From assembly GCF_020740795.1 (NCBI RefSeq), contig NC_067291.1, positions 20,552,780 through 20,616,779 on the forward strand: 64,000 nt of DNA, in the 5' to 3' direction. Positions 27,266 through 38,065 of the stretch are shown in pieces. A program made the translations under genes and the position numbers. Origin of the DNA: Apus apus. Its lineage: Eukaryota; Chordata; Aves; Apodiformes; Apodidae. Below the pieces are notes generated by a model, which ran no database searches, had not been told where the DNA came from, and saw only the letters and a program-made list of their open reading frames with translations. How positions within the stretch are numbered: the first letter of the stretch is position 1; every line of letters begins with the position of its first letter.

Positions 27266-30200
27266 GTTTGTGCTGAGTATTTTCTTTTATTTTTCATAGT
27301 TGAAATGCTTCTGGAAATTTGCTACCATCATGTGAGATGCAAAATTATCTTAGAGGGTGTCCCTGCCCGTGGCGGGGAGGTTGCAATTTGATGATCTTGA
27401 AGGTCTCTTTTAACCCAAACCATTCTATGAGGTAGATTCAGATTGGATATCAGGAAGAAGTTCTTTACTATGAGGGTGGTGAAGAACTGGAACAGGTTGC
27501 CCAGAGAGGTGGTGGAGGCCACATCCCTGGAGACATTCAAAGTCAGGCTAGATGGGGCTCTGAGCAACCTGATGTAGTTGAAAAGATCCCTGTGCACTGC
27601 AAGGGGGGCTGGACTAGATGACCTTAAAAGGTCCTTTCCAGCTGCACACATTCTATGATAGTCTCCAGTAAAAAAAAAGCTTTGAAAAAATTGTGCCTCA
27701 TCTCCACTTCATGCCAACTTTTCCTAGTTCCCATCCTGCATCTCAGGTTTTGACATTGTTGTTGACACTTGTCATATCTACCAGGGAGCCACAGTTATTT
27801 TCAAATATAAAATAAATTCGCTCTTGCCCGAGCTCGTCCTCTGCACGGTCCCGGTGACTTGGCAACACTGGGCGTGCAAGGCATCACCTCGTCCTGCAAA
27901 AGCCAGGTGAGAAGGTCTGGGGGAGCTGCTGAAGGGTTAAAAAGTTCTCCAGCCATCCAAGCATCCCTGAATAAAATTAATATACGGTCAAACCTTTCCA
28001 ATTTGCACTTCTGCTAAACCGTGCAGTTGGTAATTAGGACACAAGGTCTTCCCGCGACTTGATCACAGAAAACTCTTGTTGGGTTTCATATTAAAAAATT
28101 AATGACTTTATAAAACTATTATGGAATGTGACACTGTGACCCCTCATAAATTAAGGACCAACTTTTACTTAATAAAACACATTAATTTTCATCCATCTTG
28201 GTGATTGGTGATGCTCTGCTCTGTTGATACGAGCTCTTCCCATCATACAGACACTGCAGGAAGCTGGCACATTGGTGCAATTAATTTATCTGGGAAGGAT
28301 TCACAGCAACAAATGCATGGGGTATGTCACTTAGGGGTTTTTCTTTGTTACTCTCACATTTTTATTAATTTTTTAACTCTTATCCTCATTATATCTGCCA
28401 AGGAAGAGAAACAGGGCTCTGAAACTTGGGGCTCTCCCAAAGGTGCGAATGTGTCCTGGTAACTACACATCCGCTGCATGTGGGTCCTGCTTTTGTCTGT
28501 GGGGTGGGCTTGGACCTAGGTCTTGGAGCCCCACCAGTTGTGTATGAACTGTGGAAGATGCACAGGGTGCCCCTTGCAACTGGGCTCTGCAGTTATGGTG
28601 ATAATTTTTCAGCAAAAAGCCCAAATTCAGTAAGAAATAATTGCAGATCAGGACAAGTTGCTGTGCCAGATGTGCACGCAGGGACACGAGGTGCTGTCAG
28701 ATTTGGTTGCTGTGCCAGATGTGCACAGGAGGGCACAAGGAGCTGTGTGTATCTGCTCTGTACTTAAACCTTGAGAGACCAGTGAGTTAAATACTTGCTA
28801 ATGTGGTTATTTACCTCTAAACCTGCTGGTTTGCAGCGGGTGGTTTAAGAGCTGTCACTGAGAACCGTGGTGCCAGAGCCGGGGTTTTTAAAAAGGCAGT
28901 AGAGTTATTGTCACCCAGCAAATGGGCCAGAGAGGAGAAATAGCTGTAGTTTGTAGGGGTTTTCATATTAAAACACATTCTCAGGCAATTTTGGAGTCGT
29001 CCTGCATCATTCCTGCCCTGGAGATACTTATATTGCTGCACGATGAAAAAACCTTCATGTTATATTTTCACCTTCTCTCTCTGCAAGGTTAATGTGTTGT
29101 TATGTCCTATGACCTGGAGAATTGAATCTTGTCATCTTGTATAAATTTCAAGTAAAACTCTTAGAGCAGGTTTTTTGTTTTGTTTTGTTTTTTGAATCTT
29201 TCAGTCTCAGTGAATGCATCTTTAACTGAAAATGCTTAGCATTAATAAGCGAACTGGCTTCCAGGAGCTGAGATAATACGTGGTATTTAAATCTTTCCCG
29301 TGATGGGCTTCTCATTAGGCAGCAATAAACCATCACATCTCCATCAGTAATATTTACTGGAAACACAAAGCACCAAAATATTTACAAAAATGTATCCTTT
29401 TTTTACATTTAGTGTAAGTAATCTTTCTGTTGTGCCAGATTTCAGCAGAAAATTGGTTTCTGAGCTTGACGTTGCCAAGGGGGAAAGTGGTGCAAATGCC
29501 AAGTTGTTTATTTTCATCTTCTTTTTTCAAAGGTTTGTAGTACTAAGTAACCTTGGTTTCCTGCAAGAGGGTCACAATGACATATTCCCGCTTTGGATTC
29601 ATAGAGGTTGGAAATTTGTTCCAAAGAAAATGCAGGACTAGGGGAAGCCTGTTTTTATCTGTATCTGAAGTGTTGTGTGTTGACTTGCTTGTGGAGGTGT
29701 GGGTGTCACTAAATCTCCCCAACACGGTTTGATCCAGCTTCCCACGCAGCCAGTGGTGCAAGAGGCAGTTCGTGGCATGAGGGTTTTTCCACCCAAAGCC
29801 TGAGGCTGCTGGGGAAGGGCAGACAGAGGAGAGCCTGGAGCTCAGCCAGGTTCTGTGCCAGCACATCCCTGCTCCGGGTCATAGCAGAGGGTGATGTGAC
29901 ATTGGCTGAGCTCATGTGATGGGTTGTGCATGTGAAATGCAACACGTTGGGTGGCAGGAGATGTTCTCTGTGATCTCACTGCTTTGAACCCTCTAAAGAG
30001 GTGGTGCTCCAGGGGCTTCTTCTGCTCTGGGCAGACTTTTAAATCTAAAATCAAACTGCGAGGCCACCAGCTCTTGGGACAGGGAGTTGTGTGTGGAGGG
30101 TTATCCCAGGGATGGCTGGGCTGGAGCAGTAGTTCTGAAGACAAGGAACAGCTTTGGGTAGAAAAAGGGGGGTAATATTCTGCTGGTATTGCATGGAGAG

Positions 30201-33200
30201 CCTGCCTGGTTTTTGCAGGCATCACTTCAGACTGTGCTTGTAACGCTCTTAGGGGAGCCAGGGTAACTGGAGCAGATTTGTAGATGCTGGGTAAATTGCT
30301 CTTTTAGCACCAAATAACTCTTAGCAAAATCTAGTAGTGGCATATACACTAAATTTACCAAGATGGTTGTGGCATTAAAGGTCTTGTGTGAGATGTAACA
30401 TCGTTTGGAGATGGAGTGGTCTCTGGGGTAGGGGGGGGGAAATCTGCATCTTAAATGTATGTTGAAGGAAGTAGGATGCTTCTGTAAACAACAAAATGAG
30501 AAGGGATGGAAAACCATGATAAGGACTTCTCTGCCACTCACACCTGCTTAACATGGAGTAGTTGTGGATCTCAGTGTAAACGGGAGCAATCCACTCCCTG
30601 AACAGGACTTCCCTTGGCTCTACCCAGCAGCGAAGCCTGGAAATACTCTCTGCCAGAAGCCAAGGGGTGGTGGGTACGGCGGAGGAGCGGCTGGTGCAAA
30701 GGTGCTGCTAAATCCCTGGTTCCCTCCTCTCCCGTAGGTGTGCCGCTGTCCACCCAGTGGGGACCTCAAGGCTATTTCTACCCCATCCAGATTGCACAGT
30801 ATGGCCTGAGCCACTACAGTAAGAACCTGACAGAGAGACCACCCCACGTGGAGGTGTACGAGACGGCCGAGGAGAAGGACAGGGCCGGCAGGGCCGCCGA
30901 CTGGACGGTGCCCAAAGGCTGCTCCCTGGTCACCGTGTCTGACAAGGCCAAGTTCACCAACGTCAAACAGTTTGTGGCTCCAGGTGAGTCATCCTAAAGG
31001 CGTGGCAGCCAAACCACCTCTGCTAATTTGTACAGGTGGTACCAGGGAGCTTTAGCCTGCTGGGATGAATGTGTGTTTCATTTATCCTGTGTGACTTCCC
31101 ATCCTTCTGATCTCACCTGACAAGACTGAGAGACCTTATCAATGTCTGTAAATATTTGCAGGGCAGATGTCAAGAGAAAGAAGCCAGATTCTTTTCAGTA
31201 GTTCCTGGTAATGGGACAAGGGGCAGTGGGCACAAGCTGGAACACAGAAATTTCCATCTGAACATGACAAAAAGCCTTTTTACTGTGAGGGTGACAAAGC
31301 ACTGGAAGAGGCTGCCCAGGGAGGTTGTGGAGTCTCCTCTGGAGATATTCAAAACCTGCCTGGATGCATCCTGTGTGATGTGCTTTAGGAGATCCTGCTT
31401 TAGCAGGGGAGTCAGACTAGATGATCTCTAGAGGTCCCTTCCAACTCTGACACTTCTGTGATTCTGAGAATGTCATCTTGTTCCTGTAACTCCAGAGTCT
31501 TTCTTCTGTTTTCTCTCCATCAATGATTTTTCAATGGTATTTGAATGAAAAAACAAGTGGATATATGCATGGAGGGCAGTGAGAAGCTGCAGTCACGTTT
31601 TCTGAGCCTTTCAGCTTCTGTCTCAAAATAGAAGGAGAAAAAAAAAAGGAGGCAGTTGTGAAGCCTGGGAAATAGCACTGATGTGTGATAAACAGATGTT
31701 GGCAGATGATAGATAAGGTCTATTTTCAGCCTGGAGCACGTGCAGCTCTCCAGGATCTCTCTCTTTGTTGGGACACAACTGTTTCTGCAACGTTTGAGAT
31801 CTTAGTTCTGGTTAACCCAAGTTGCCTGGACCAAGGCAGCGAGAGGGAGCAGCTGCCCTGGTGCCATGCAGGTCTTTGCAGAGGATGCTGAAGCTGGAGG
31901 CTGCACATGGGCTCCCCTTCCCCTCAGCCCTGCAAGATGCATTTTGTTGCTGTCTCCTCAATTTACCGTGTTCTGTTTTGTCCTTAGCAGGGAAATTCAT
32001 TATTTCATGCAAGAGTTTCCTTTGTGCTAGGACAGGCTCATTAATAAGGACATAATGTATTTTTCCTCAATCAATACCCATTAGAATTAATGAGTCCATT
32101 ACTTAAAAAGACAATGAAGTAATTTTCAGTTGGCACCTTAGGCCTGGGTCTCCAGGGAAAGAATTGTTGAACACTCTTGTGTCTTTGTAGTAGATAAATA
32201 TGGGGAGAGAAAAGGCTAAGAGATCTGTTCTGTATTCTCTCCTCATCCTTTATTGATGGCAGAGTAATCTGTGGGGCTCAAAGGCTGTGTGTGCATCCAC
32301 TCATCTAGGCATCTTGGATGGCCTTAAGTAATGGATTTATGGGGCTTCAGGCAGTGCCAGCGACGGGCAGCCTCTAGTTCTCCTTCTCTTCTTAAAACTC
32401 TTCCCCCCACACACTTTGTTATCACACAAGGATTTCTTGACAAGGAACCATACAACTCACTTGACAGGAATGGTGAGGGTTTGTTTGTTTTTTAATTGGA
32501 TTTTTCCGTGGGACAACACGTTGTATAACAGAGCACTTGCGTTCTTCTCCCCAAGTGGATGCTGATCTCCAGAACTCAAAGGAGTGAAGCTTTTACTGTA
32601 AAAGATTGGAAAACATGACATTCCATCAAAATAACAGGTAGGCTACAATAGCACCTAAGGATGACAAAATCATCAAGGCTGGAAAAAACCTTCAAGGTCA
32701 TCAAGTCCTCCCTACACCTCCTAACCACTTAACTATCTCCTAAAGCACCAGGTCCACCTGTTTTTTGAACACCTCCAGGGATGGTGCCTCTGCCACCTCC
32801 CTGGGCAGCCTGTTCCAAGGCCTCACCACTCTTTCTGTGAAGAAATTGTTCCTAATACCCAATCTGAACCTCCCCTAGCACAAGCACAACTTGTCCCTAG
32901 TTCCTCCTTACAGCACAAGACATTGCAAAGGGCCGTGAGTTGGTTTGGGAGATGAGGAGATGCCTCTGCTCTGCAGAAGCAGCTGGCCAGGACTCCATGG
33001 CTGCACCTAGAAAACATTTAGAGGGAATTTCACACGTGGAGAAGTGGCAGAAAGGAGGCAGTTGCCTCGTGTGGGAGAATTTTATTCCATGGGAAGCCGT
33101 TAATTTAAGATGACTCTTTAAGTGTTTATCATCCCTCTGAGCCTTCAGAGCTACAGGATTTGCATGTAACTTTCCAAACTAATTAGCTCTTTGATCTCCT

Positions 33201-35294
33201 AATATAGGTTTTTTTGGGAGGAGTTGATTTTACATTTCAAAATCTAGCCTGCAAGAGAACACTGGATTTTATTACGTGGCATTGCCTAGGAGCTTTATTT
33301 ATTTATTTTTTTAATTAAACTGAGTTTTGCCAATGCAGAGGTTAATAAATACTTGAGCACATCAGTCTTGCTATATTCTTTTCTTCCCCCCCCACCCATT
33401 AAACTGATCAGCACTCTGGTTTTGGAGCTGTCAGGTTGGGAAAGAAAAAAGTGGCAGATTTAAATATGAGTCCTGGGGGGATCCTAAATCCCTGCTTCTT
33501 GGCACTCCCAGCATTTTTGTGCTGAAAGTGGAGATTTATTCAGAAATGTGACTGCTCGGGCGGCCCCACGGTTTTGGTGTCTTTTTCTGCCAAGTGAAAT
33601 TTTCAGTTTGGAATGGAAGGTCGTTGTGGGTTTAGGTTTTGAATTACAGAAGGTGAAAACCAGGCAGCATCTATGTTCTTGTAGCTTAGCTGCTGTGCCT
33701 CATCCCATAGGAAGAGTTCAGGCACTGCCTGTCCTGCATCCAGTAGGACCTTCCCCTTGGTGGTCCTTCCCCATACCCTAGATCCTGCTGGTGGCTGTCA
33801 CAGAACCACAAACTGGTTTGGTTTGGAAGGGACCTTAGAGACCATCTAGTTCCAACCCCCTGCCATGGGCAGGGAGGCCTTCCACTAGAGCAGGTTGCTC
33901 CAAGCCCCATCCCACCTGGTCTCTGTCATGTTCCTCCACTGATCAGGTACCAGAAGCATCTACTAAAGATTGAGACCCCCAGGCACTTCTGCTCCTTGGT
34001 GAAAAGCTGCAGTGTGTTCATGTAGGATGGACAGGAGCTGTCGGGGGTGCTGTGGGAGTCGGCCTTGGCTCGGGGATTTCCTTTTATCCTTAATTAAATA
34101 ATATATGATACTGGGCAGAAGGAATGATTGAATTATTGATGGTCTGCCCTAAAAGCTTTTGGCTCCTGCCTGATGAGAGGGCTTACCCCTGGAAGCTGCA
34201 CTTCATAGCTGAAGCGTTGTGGAGAAATGAGTGCTTCACCACTGAACCAGGCTTTTTTGGTTTGTTTTCCAGAAACCACCGAGGGGGTATCTCTGCAGCT
34301 GGGGAACACCCGAGATTTTATCATTTCTTTTGATCTCAAATTCCAAACGAACGGGAGCGTTTCCGTGGTTCTCGAGACGACGGAGAAGAACCAGCTCTTC
34401 ACCGTGCACTACGTCTCCAACACCCAGCTCATTGCTTTCAAGGACCGAGACATCTACTACGGCATCGGTCCCAGGACTAGCTGGAGCACCCTCACCAGAG
34501 ACCTGGTGACCGACCTGCGGAAGGGCGTCGGCCTCTCCAACACGAAAGCTGTGAAGCAAACCAAAATCATGCCCAAGAGGGTGGTGAGGCTGGTAGCGAA
34601 GGGCAGAGGCTTCCTGGATAACATCACCATCTCGGCCACTGCTCACATGGCGGCTTTCTTTGCCGCCAGCAACTGGCTGGTCAGGAACCAGGACGAGAGG
34701 GGTGGCTGGCCCATCATGGTGACCAGGAAGCTGGAAGGGTTTAAATCCTTGGAGCCGGGCTGGTACTCAGCCATGGCACAAGGACAAGCCATCTCGACGC
34801 TGGTGCGCGCCTACCTGCTGACGAAGGACCAGACGTTCCTCAGCTCAGCCCTGAGGGCCACGGCGCCCTACAAGCTGCCGTCGGAGCAGCGCGGGGTCAA
34901 GGCCGTCTTCATGAACCGGCACGACTGGTACGAGGAGTACCCCACCTCGCCCAGCTCCTTCGTCCTCAACGGCTTCATGTACTCCTTGATCGGGCTCTAT
35001 GACTTAAAAGAAACGGCCGGGGAGAAGCTGGGGAAGGAGGCCCGGCTCCTCTACGAGCGGGGCATGGAGTCCCTGAAGGCCATGCTCCCCCTCTACGACA
35101 CCGGCTCGGGGACCATCTACGACCTGCGGCACTTCATGCTGGGCACCGCTCCCAACCTGGCCCGCTGGGACTACCACACCACCCACATCAACCAGCTCCA
35201 GCTCCTCAGCACCATCAACGAGTCCCCCATCTTCAAGGAGTTCGTCAAGAGGTGGAAGAGCTACCTGCGAGGTGGCCGGGCAAAGCACAACTAG
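26719..35294 (+). CDS. GLCE: D-glucuronyl C5-epimerase, spliced CDS of 3 exons
   Basis: GLCE converts D-glucuronic acid to L-iduronic acid in heparan sulfate and heparin precursors in the Golgi, acting after N-deacetylation/N-sulfation and before most O-sulfation. The exons are 26719-27265, 30738-30983 and 34273-35294, all joined in phase 1, giving 604 aa (human about 617). Residues 12-28 form a type II signal anchor ([17 protein letters not shown]). A variable stem runs to about residue 87, then the conserved lumenal part begins at [13 protein letters not shown]. Residues matching the reported human catalytic set (Glu499, Tyr500, Tyr560, Tyr578) are present: Glu486 and Tyr487 in YEEYPT, Tyr547 in GSGTIYDL, and Tyr565 in RWDYHTTH. 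N-glycosylation sequons NLT, NGS and NIT are present. The start was chosen because [12 protein letters not shown] matches the mammalian N terminus. The reading frame is intact and the gene looks functional. Identification is very secure. Confidence 0.98.
27352..27431 (+). repeat. CR1 3'-end fragment, first of a tandem pair
   Basis: The stretch reads gagggtgtccctgcccgtgg, then gatgatcttgaaggtctctt, ending aaccattctatga. This is a sense CR1 tail of about 80 bases. The next CR1 copy begins immediately after it, inside GLCE coding intron 1. Confidence 0.85.
27432..27660 (+). repeat. CR1 LINE fragment, second of a tandem pair
   Basis: The copy runs from ggtagattcagattggatat through gagggtggtgaagaactgga and gttgcccagagaggtggtgg to ggtcctttccagctgc and attctatgata. 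It is a sense, 5'-truncated CR1 copy abutting another CR1 tail. The head-to-tail arrangement suggests an insertion into or next to an older copy. Confidence 0.93.
27661..30737. other. GLCE: GLCE coding intron 1, remainder
   Basis: Intron between GLCE coding exons 1 and 2 (27266-30737 in full). After the CR1 pair it holds an AT-rich block at about 28040-28205, a 49-bp-period duplication at 28657-28740, and T-rich stretches. No further exon was recognised. The - strand open frame at 29842-30225 shows no family signature. Confidence 0.8.
28657..28740. repeat. Short tandem duplication, period 49 bp
   Basis: The block gttgctgtgccagatgtgca starts at 28657 and again at 28706. Each copy is followed by a similar gggcac-aag/gag-tgctgt context. 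It is an imperfect two-copy duplication in GLCE coding intron 1. Confidence 0.75.
30738..30983 (+). CDS. GLCE: GLCE coding exon 2 (residues 183-264 plus one base)
   Basis: The acceptor is ctcccgtag at 30737 and the donor is gtgagt at 30984. The exon is 246 bases, phase 1 at both ends. It encodes [20 protein letters not shown] through DWTVPKGC to the VKQFVAP segment. It carries the NLT sequon. The stretch after VYETAEE is diverged and appears one residue longer than human by memory alignment. Confidence 0.96.
31185..31466 (+). repeat. CR1 LINE fragment, sense
   Basis: The fragment contains ggcagtgggcacaagctgga, then actgtgagggtgacaaagca, gctgcccagggaggttgtgg and ctagatgatctctagaggtc, ending cttctgtgattctgag. 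It is a 5'-truncated CR1 copy of about 280 bases. Confidence 0.92.
32660..32905 (-). repeat. CR1 LINE fragment, antisense
   Basis: The fragment begins at aatcatcaaggctggaaaaa and ccttcaaggtcatcaagtcc, then runs through acctccagggatggtgcctc, ccctgggcagcctgttccaa and gtgaagaaattgttcctaat. This order is the reverse complement of a CR1 3' region. Confidence 0.92.
33799..33922 (-). repeat. CR1 LINE fragment, antisense, short
   Basis: The fragment carries ttggaagggaccttagagac, catctagttccaaccccctg, then gggcaggga and ggttgctccaagccccatcc. It is the reverse-complemented CR1 3' end, about 125 bases. Confidence 0.92.
34273..35294 (+). CDS. GLCE: GLCE coding exon 3 (residues 265-604, stop)
   Basis: The acceptor is tttgttttccag (ends 34272). 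The exon encodes most of the catalytic domain, from [13 protein letters not shown] to the C-terminal AKHN and the TAG at 35292-35294. It includes [56 protein letters not shown] and [15 protein letters not shown]. Compared with my memory of the human protein, one Gly codon is missing in the KL(G)[10 protein letters not shown] segment. The remainder is nearly collinear. Confidence 0.98.
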
Positions 35295-37833
35295 AGCTGA
35301 CAACCAAACCCCCCGTCCTGCTGCCGCCCAGAGGTGCATTTCCAGAGGTTGCATCTGAAGTATTGGGTTTTTTTAACAGGCCGTTTCAAAGAAGTGATCC
35401 TTAAAACTGCTCTGAAGTCATTGCATTCCGGTGTGGAAATACCTGGGTCTGATGGGTAGGATTTGGGGACTTCACCTGTCCTTAGTGCTCCACGGTGACA
35501 CTGTCTGCACGAAGCCAAACCCCTTTGTGCTCCTGAGTTTGGGGACGTTTTTTGGGTTCGGGTTTGTTGGTTTGTTGGTTTGTTTTTTTTTTCCTTGTTG
35601 TAGGAAGATATTTGCAGAAGCCATACAGGTCTCTCAAGCCCAGCACTTGCCTGAAAAGTTTGGTCTGTGGCCTCTTTTAAATTGGAGTTCTATGTGTCTG
35701 CGTTGGATCAGCTTAACAGATCACGTGGTGTGACGCCGTCGACGTGCATTTTCTTGTAGCCTGGGTAGTGGACAGTGTACCTTTGGAGAGGGGTTTCTTT
35801 TCAGAATGATTCTTTTCTTGGGGTGAAAAATACACATTATTTTATTTTTGTTCAGTTCTCTGTGTGGAGAGGAGCTGCACGGGTTCTTGACAGCTGTGTG
35901 GATGGACACACAGCATGCAGGCTTCAGTCCCCTCACGTCAGAGGAGCTGGGTGGGGCTCATGGACCACCCAAAGCTGCACCCGTGACACCCCCTGTTTAT
36001 AGAGCCAAATCTGCCATCACCCGCCAGGTCTGCTGGTGTCACCTCCTCCCTGGTAGCTGGAATCTCTTGTTGTGAAGCCCCATGTTTATTATACCTGAGA
36101 AGTTTCTCTAAACTTCAGCAGCTTCACTCTTTGGGAGACTTGTCTTGAATTCCTGCGTCTGACGTGAGGCTCATTTTGGGAAGTGCAGGAAATTCAGTTT
36201 GGATTAATTAGGGTCTTCCTGTGGTGGCTTTAATTTTTCACCTGCTTGAGTATATCAAGCATTTAAAAAATTAAAATCACCCCAGGGGTCTTTCCAGCTC
36301 CACCTGTGCTTCAAATGCCAAGTTTCACTTCTGCCTCCTGTCCTACCCATTGTGTGAGGGGTGGTTACATCTTGGCACTGGCTTCTTGGATGAGCTTTAT
36401 CCCTGGGGCTCTGCTGGGCGAGCAAGGGCACCCGTGCAGGAACCCACCACACGCAGCCCAACCCACATGCTTCCACTGTGCTGTTGCAGTGCTGAAGAAA
36501 CCCAGTTTATTGATCCTTTACACCCACCATTCTTGACCTGTAGCATCCTGGTTGAGCCAGAAGGGTCAAACCAACCAGTTGTTTCATGAGCTCAGGGCTG
36601 TTTGGTTGGGTAGCGTAGCAGATGAGGGGTTATCAGCTCTGTTGAGGCCTGCTGGTGTCTGTAGGAGTCCCCAGCTCAAAAGCTCCCAGGAATGCCAGCA
36701 AGGGAAGGACATGCATTAGCTGTGGGGTTTTTCCACTGATCCTATTACTGAAGATGTTCATACAAAATTGATTCCAATCACAAACAGGCTGGGCACAAGG
36801 ACAATACTCATCTTGATTCTTTTTTTTTTCTTTCTTTCTTTGTTGGATGCTTTTTCTGTTTCTTGCAGGCATTTGAAACAACTTTGTAATTGCTTGATCT
36901 TTGCAAAGGCATGCCAGGATCATACCAATCCATGCGAGGAGTGTATGTCAGAGGAGAAAGGGCAATACCAAAGGTAGCAGAGGTGAATTTCTTTTTACAC
37001 ACATGTTGTACACACAGTGCACAGACACACAACCCAGACAAATGTGCTTCCTTTACAAATGACTGGTCCTTACTGCAATCTCATAAACATCTTCCTCCTG
37101 CCTGTTTCCTCCATCTTTTGCCCCATTTTGGATTTGGGGAATCTGGAGACTCTTTGTGTACTGCTGGAGAGATGGTATCGGTGCCTTATGGAGGCCACAA
37201 TTTCCTCTTTGGTTTTTTTAATCACTGCCAGTTGACAAATGGCAGCGTGGCTGATCTTCCAGTGCTGGGAGAGAGTCAGCCTGGTGGCTGCTGGAGCTCG
37301 GAAGGGTTGGTTGGCCATGCCAACACTTTCAGTCGTGTCAGACCACCTTATCCTTAACATCTCCTTTGCCTTTTTGTTGGCCTTAGCACACATGGAAATT
37401 AAACCAACCATCAGAGGTTGTAGAAGCAAAGAGAGTCAGCTTGGGGGTTCCTCCTGTTGGTTTTCTTTTGACCCAGTTGTGCAGTGGAAAAGGATCATTG
37501 GACATGAGTGCCCATAACTTCATCGCTTAAGTCAGGGTTGGTTTGTTCGTTTTCAGTCTTCAAACTGACAAAGGTCTTAGTCACTAAGACCTGTTTAAGC
37601 TTTCCATGAGGCTTCCTGGACACAGGGACGTGGTGCACACGGGCCTGTGCAGAGCAGTGACACACGAGCACAACCCACCAGTGTGGCAGGGCTGCTTTCT
37701 CTCAGCCATCATGCAAGACATTCACTGAAAGCTGCTATTTTCATTCACCTTGTCGTTGTACTTGTATTTTTTTTCTACTTTTTATTTTATATTTTTTTTT
37801 ACATGTGGGATATACACCATGTGTTAAATATGC

Positions 37834-37839
37834 AATAAA
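37834..37839 (+). terminator. GLCE: Proximal poly(A) signal, GLCE
   Basis: The hexamer AATAAA lies in an AT-rich context (tatgcaataaattgtttaca). It may be an earlier alternative polyadenylation site to the one at 38039. Confidence 0.5.
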
Positions 37840-38038
37840 TTGTTTACAGGATGCCCTTGTAAAGGGAAGTCCTTTGTAAAGCTGTACAGACTTTGCAGTT
37901 TAAGCACAATGTGCACATGTTAGTTTTCTATACGGTGAGACAAGACTTTTTGCAGAGGGAGAGGTTCTACTATGTTTATATACAGAGTAAACGGATCAAC
38001 GTTTGTGCTTCATGTAAAGCTGCTTTATAAGACTGTAA

Positions 38039-38044
38039 AATAAA
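38039..38044 (+). terminator. GLCE: Distal poly(A) signal, GLCE
   Basis: The hexamer AATAAA in gactgtaaaataaattttt is followed by a T run and then GT-rich sequence from about 38090 (ggtgaggcctggtgagcagt). This is the most likely end of the GLCE transcript. Confidence 0.6.
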
Positions 38045-38065
38045 TTTTTTTATCTTAAGACAAAC

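Larger units (their letters stand above)
30984..34272. other. GLCE: GLCE coding intron 2
   Basis: The 3.3 kb intron carries three CR1 fragments (31185-31466 sense, 32660-32905 antisense, 33799-33922 antisense) and an AT-rich block at about 32030-32130. A polypyrimidine-rich segment ttggtttgttttccag precedes the next exon. No other exon was recognised. Confidence 0.85.
35295..38065 (+). other. GLCE: GLCE 3' untranslated region (inferred)
   Basis: About 2.8 kb follows the stop codon with no other gene signal. It ends at two poly(A) signals, AATAAA at 37834-37839 and 38039-38044, the latter followed by T-rich and then GT-rich sequence. A 3'UTR of this size is usual for vertebrate GLCE. The segment has long T runs (35583-35592, 36819-36829, 37791-37800) and a repeated ggtttgtt motif near 35562-35583. 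Open frames inside it are not conserved proteins as far as I can see. Confidence 0.65.

Noticed and set aside
26482-27297. 271-codon - strand frame opposite GLCE coding exon 1
   Set aside because: It is the antisense of a confidently assigned GLCE exon and its upstream duplication, with no recognisable protein.
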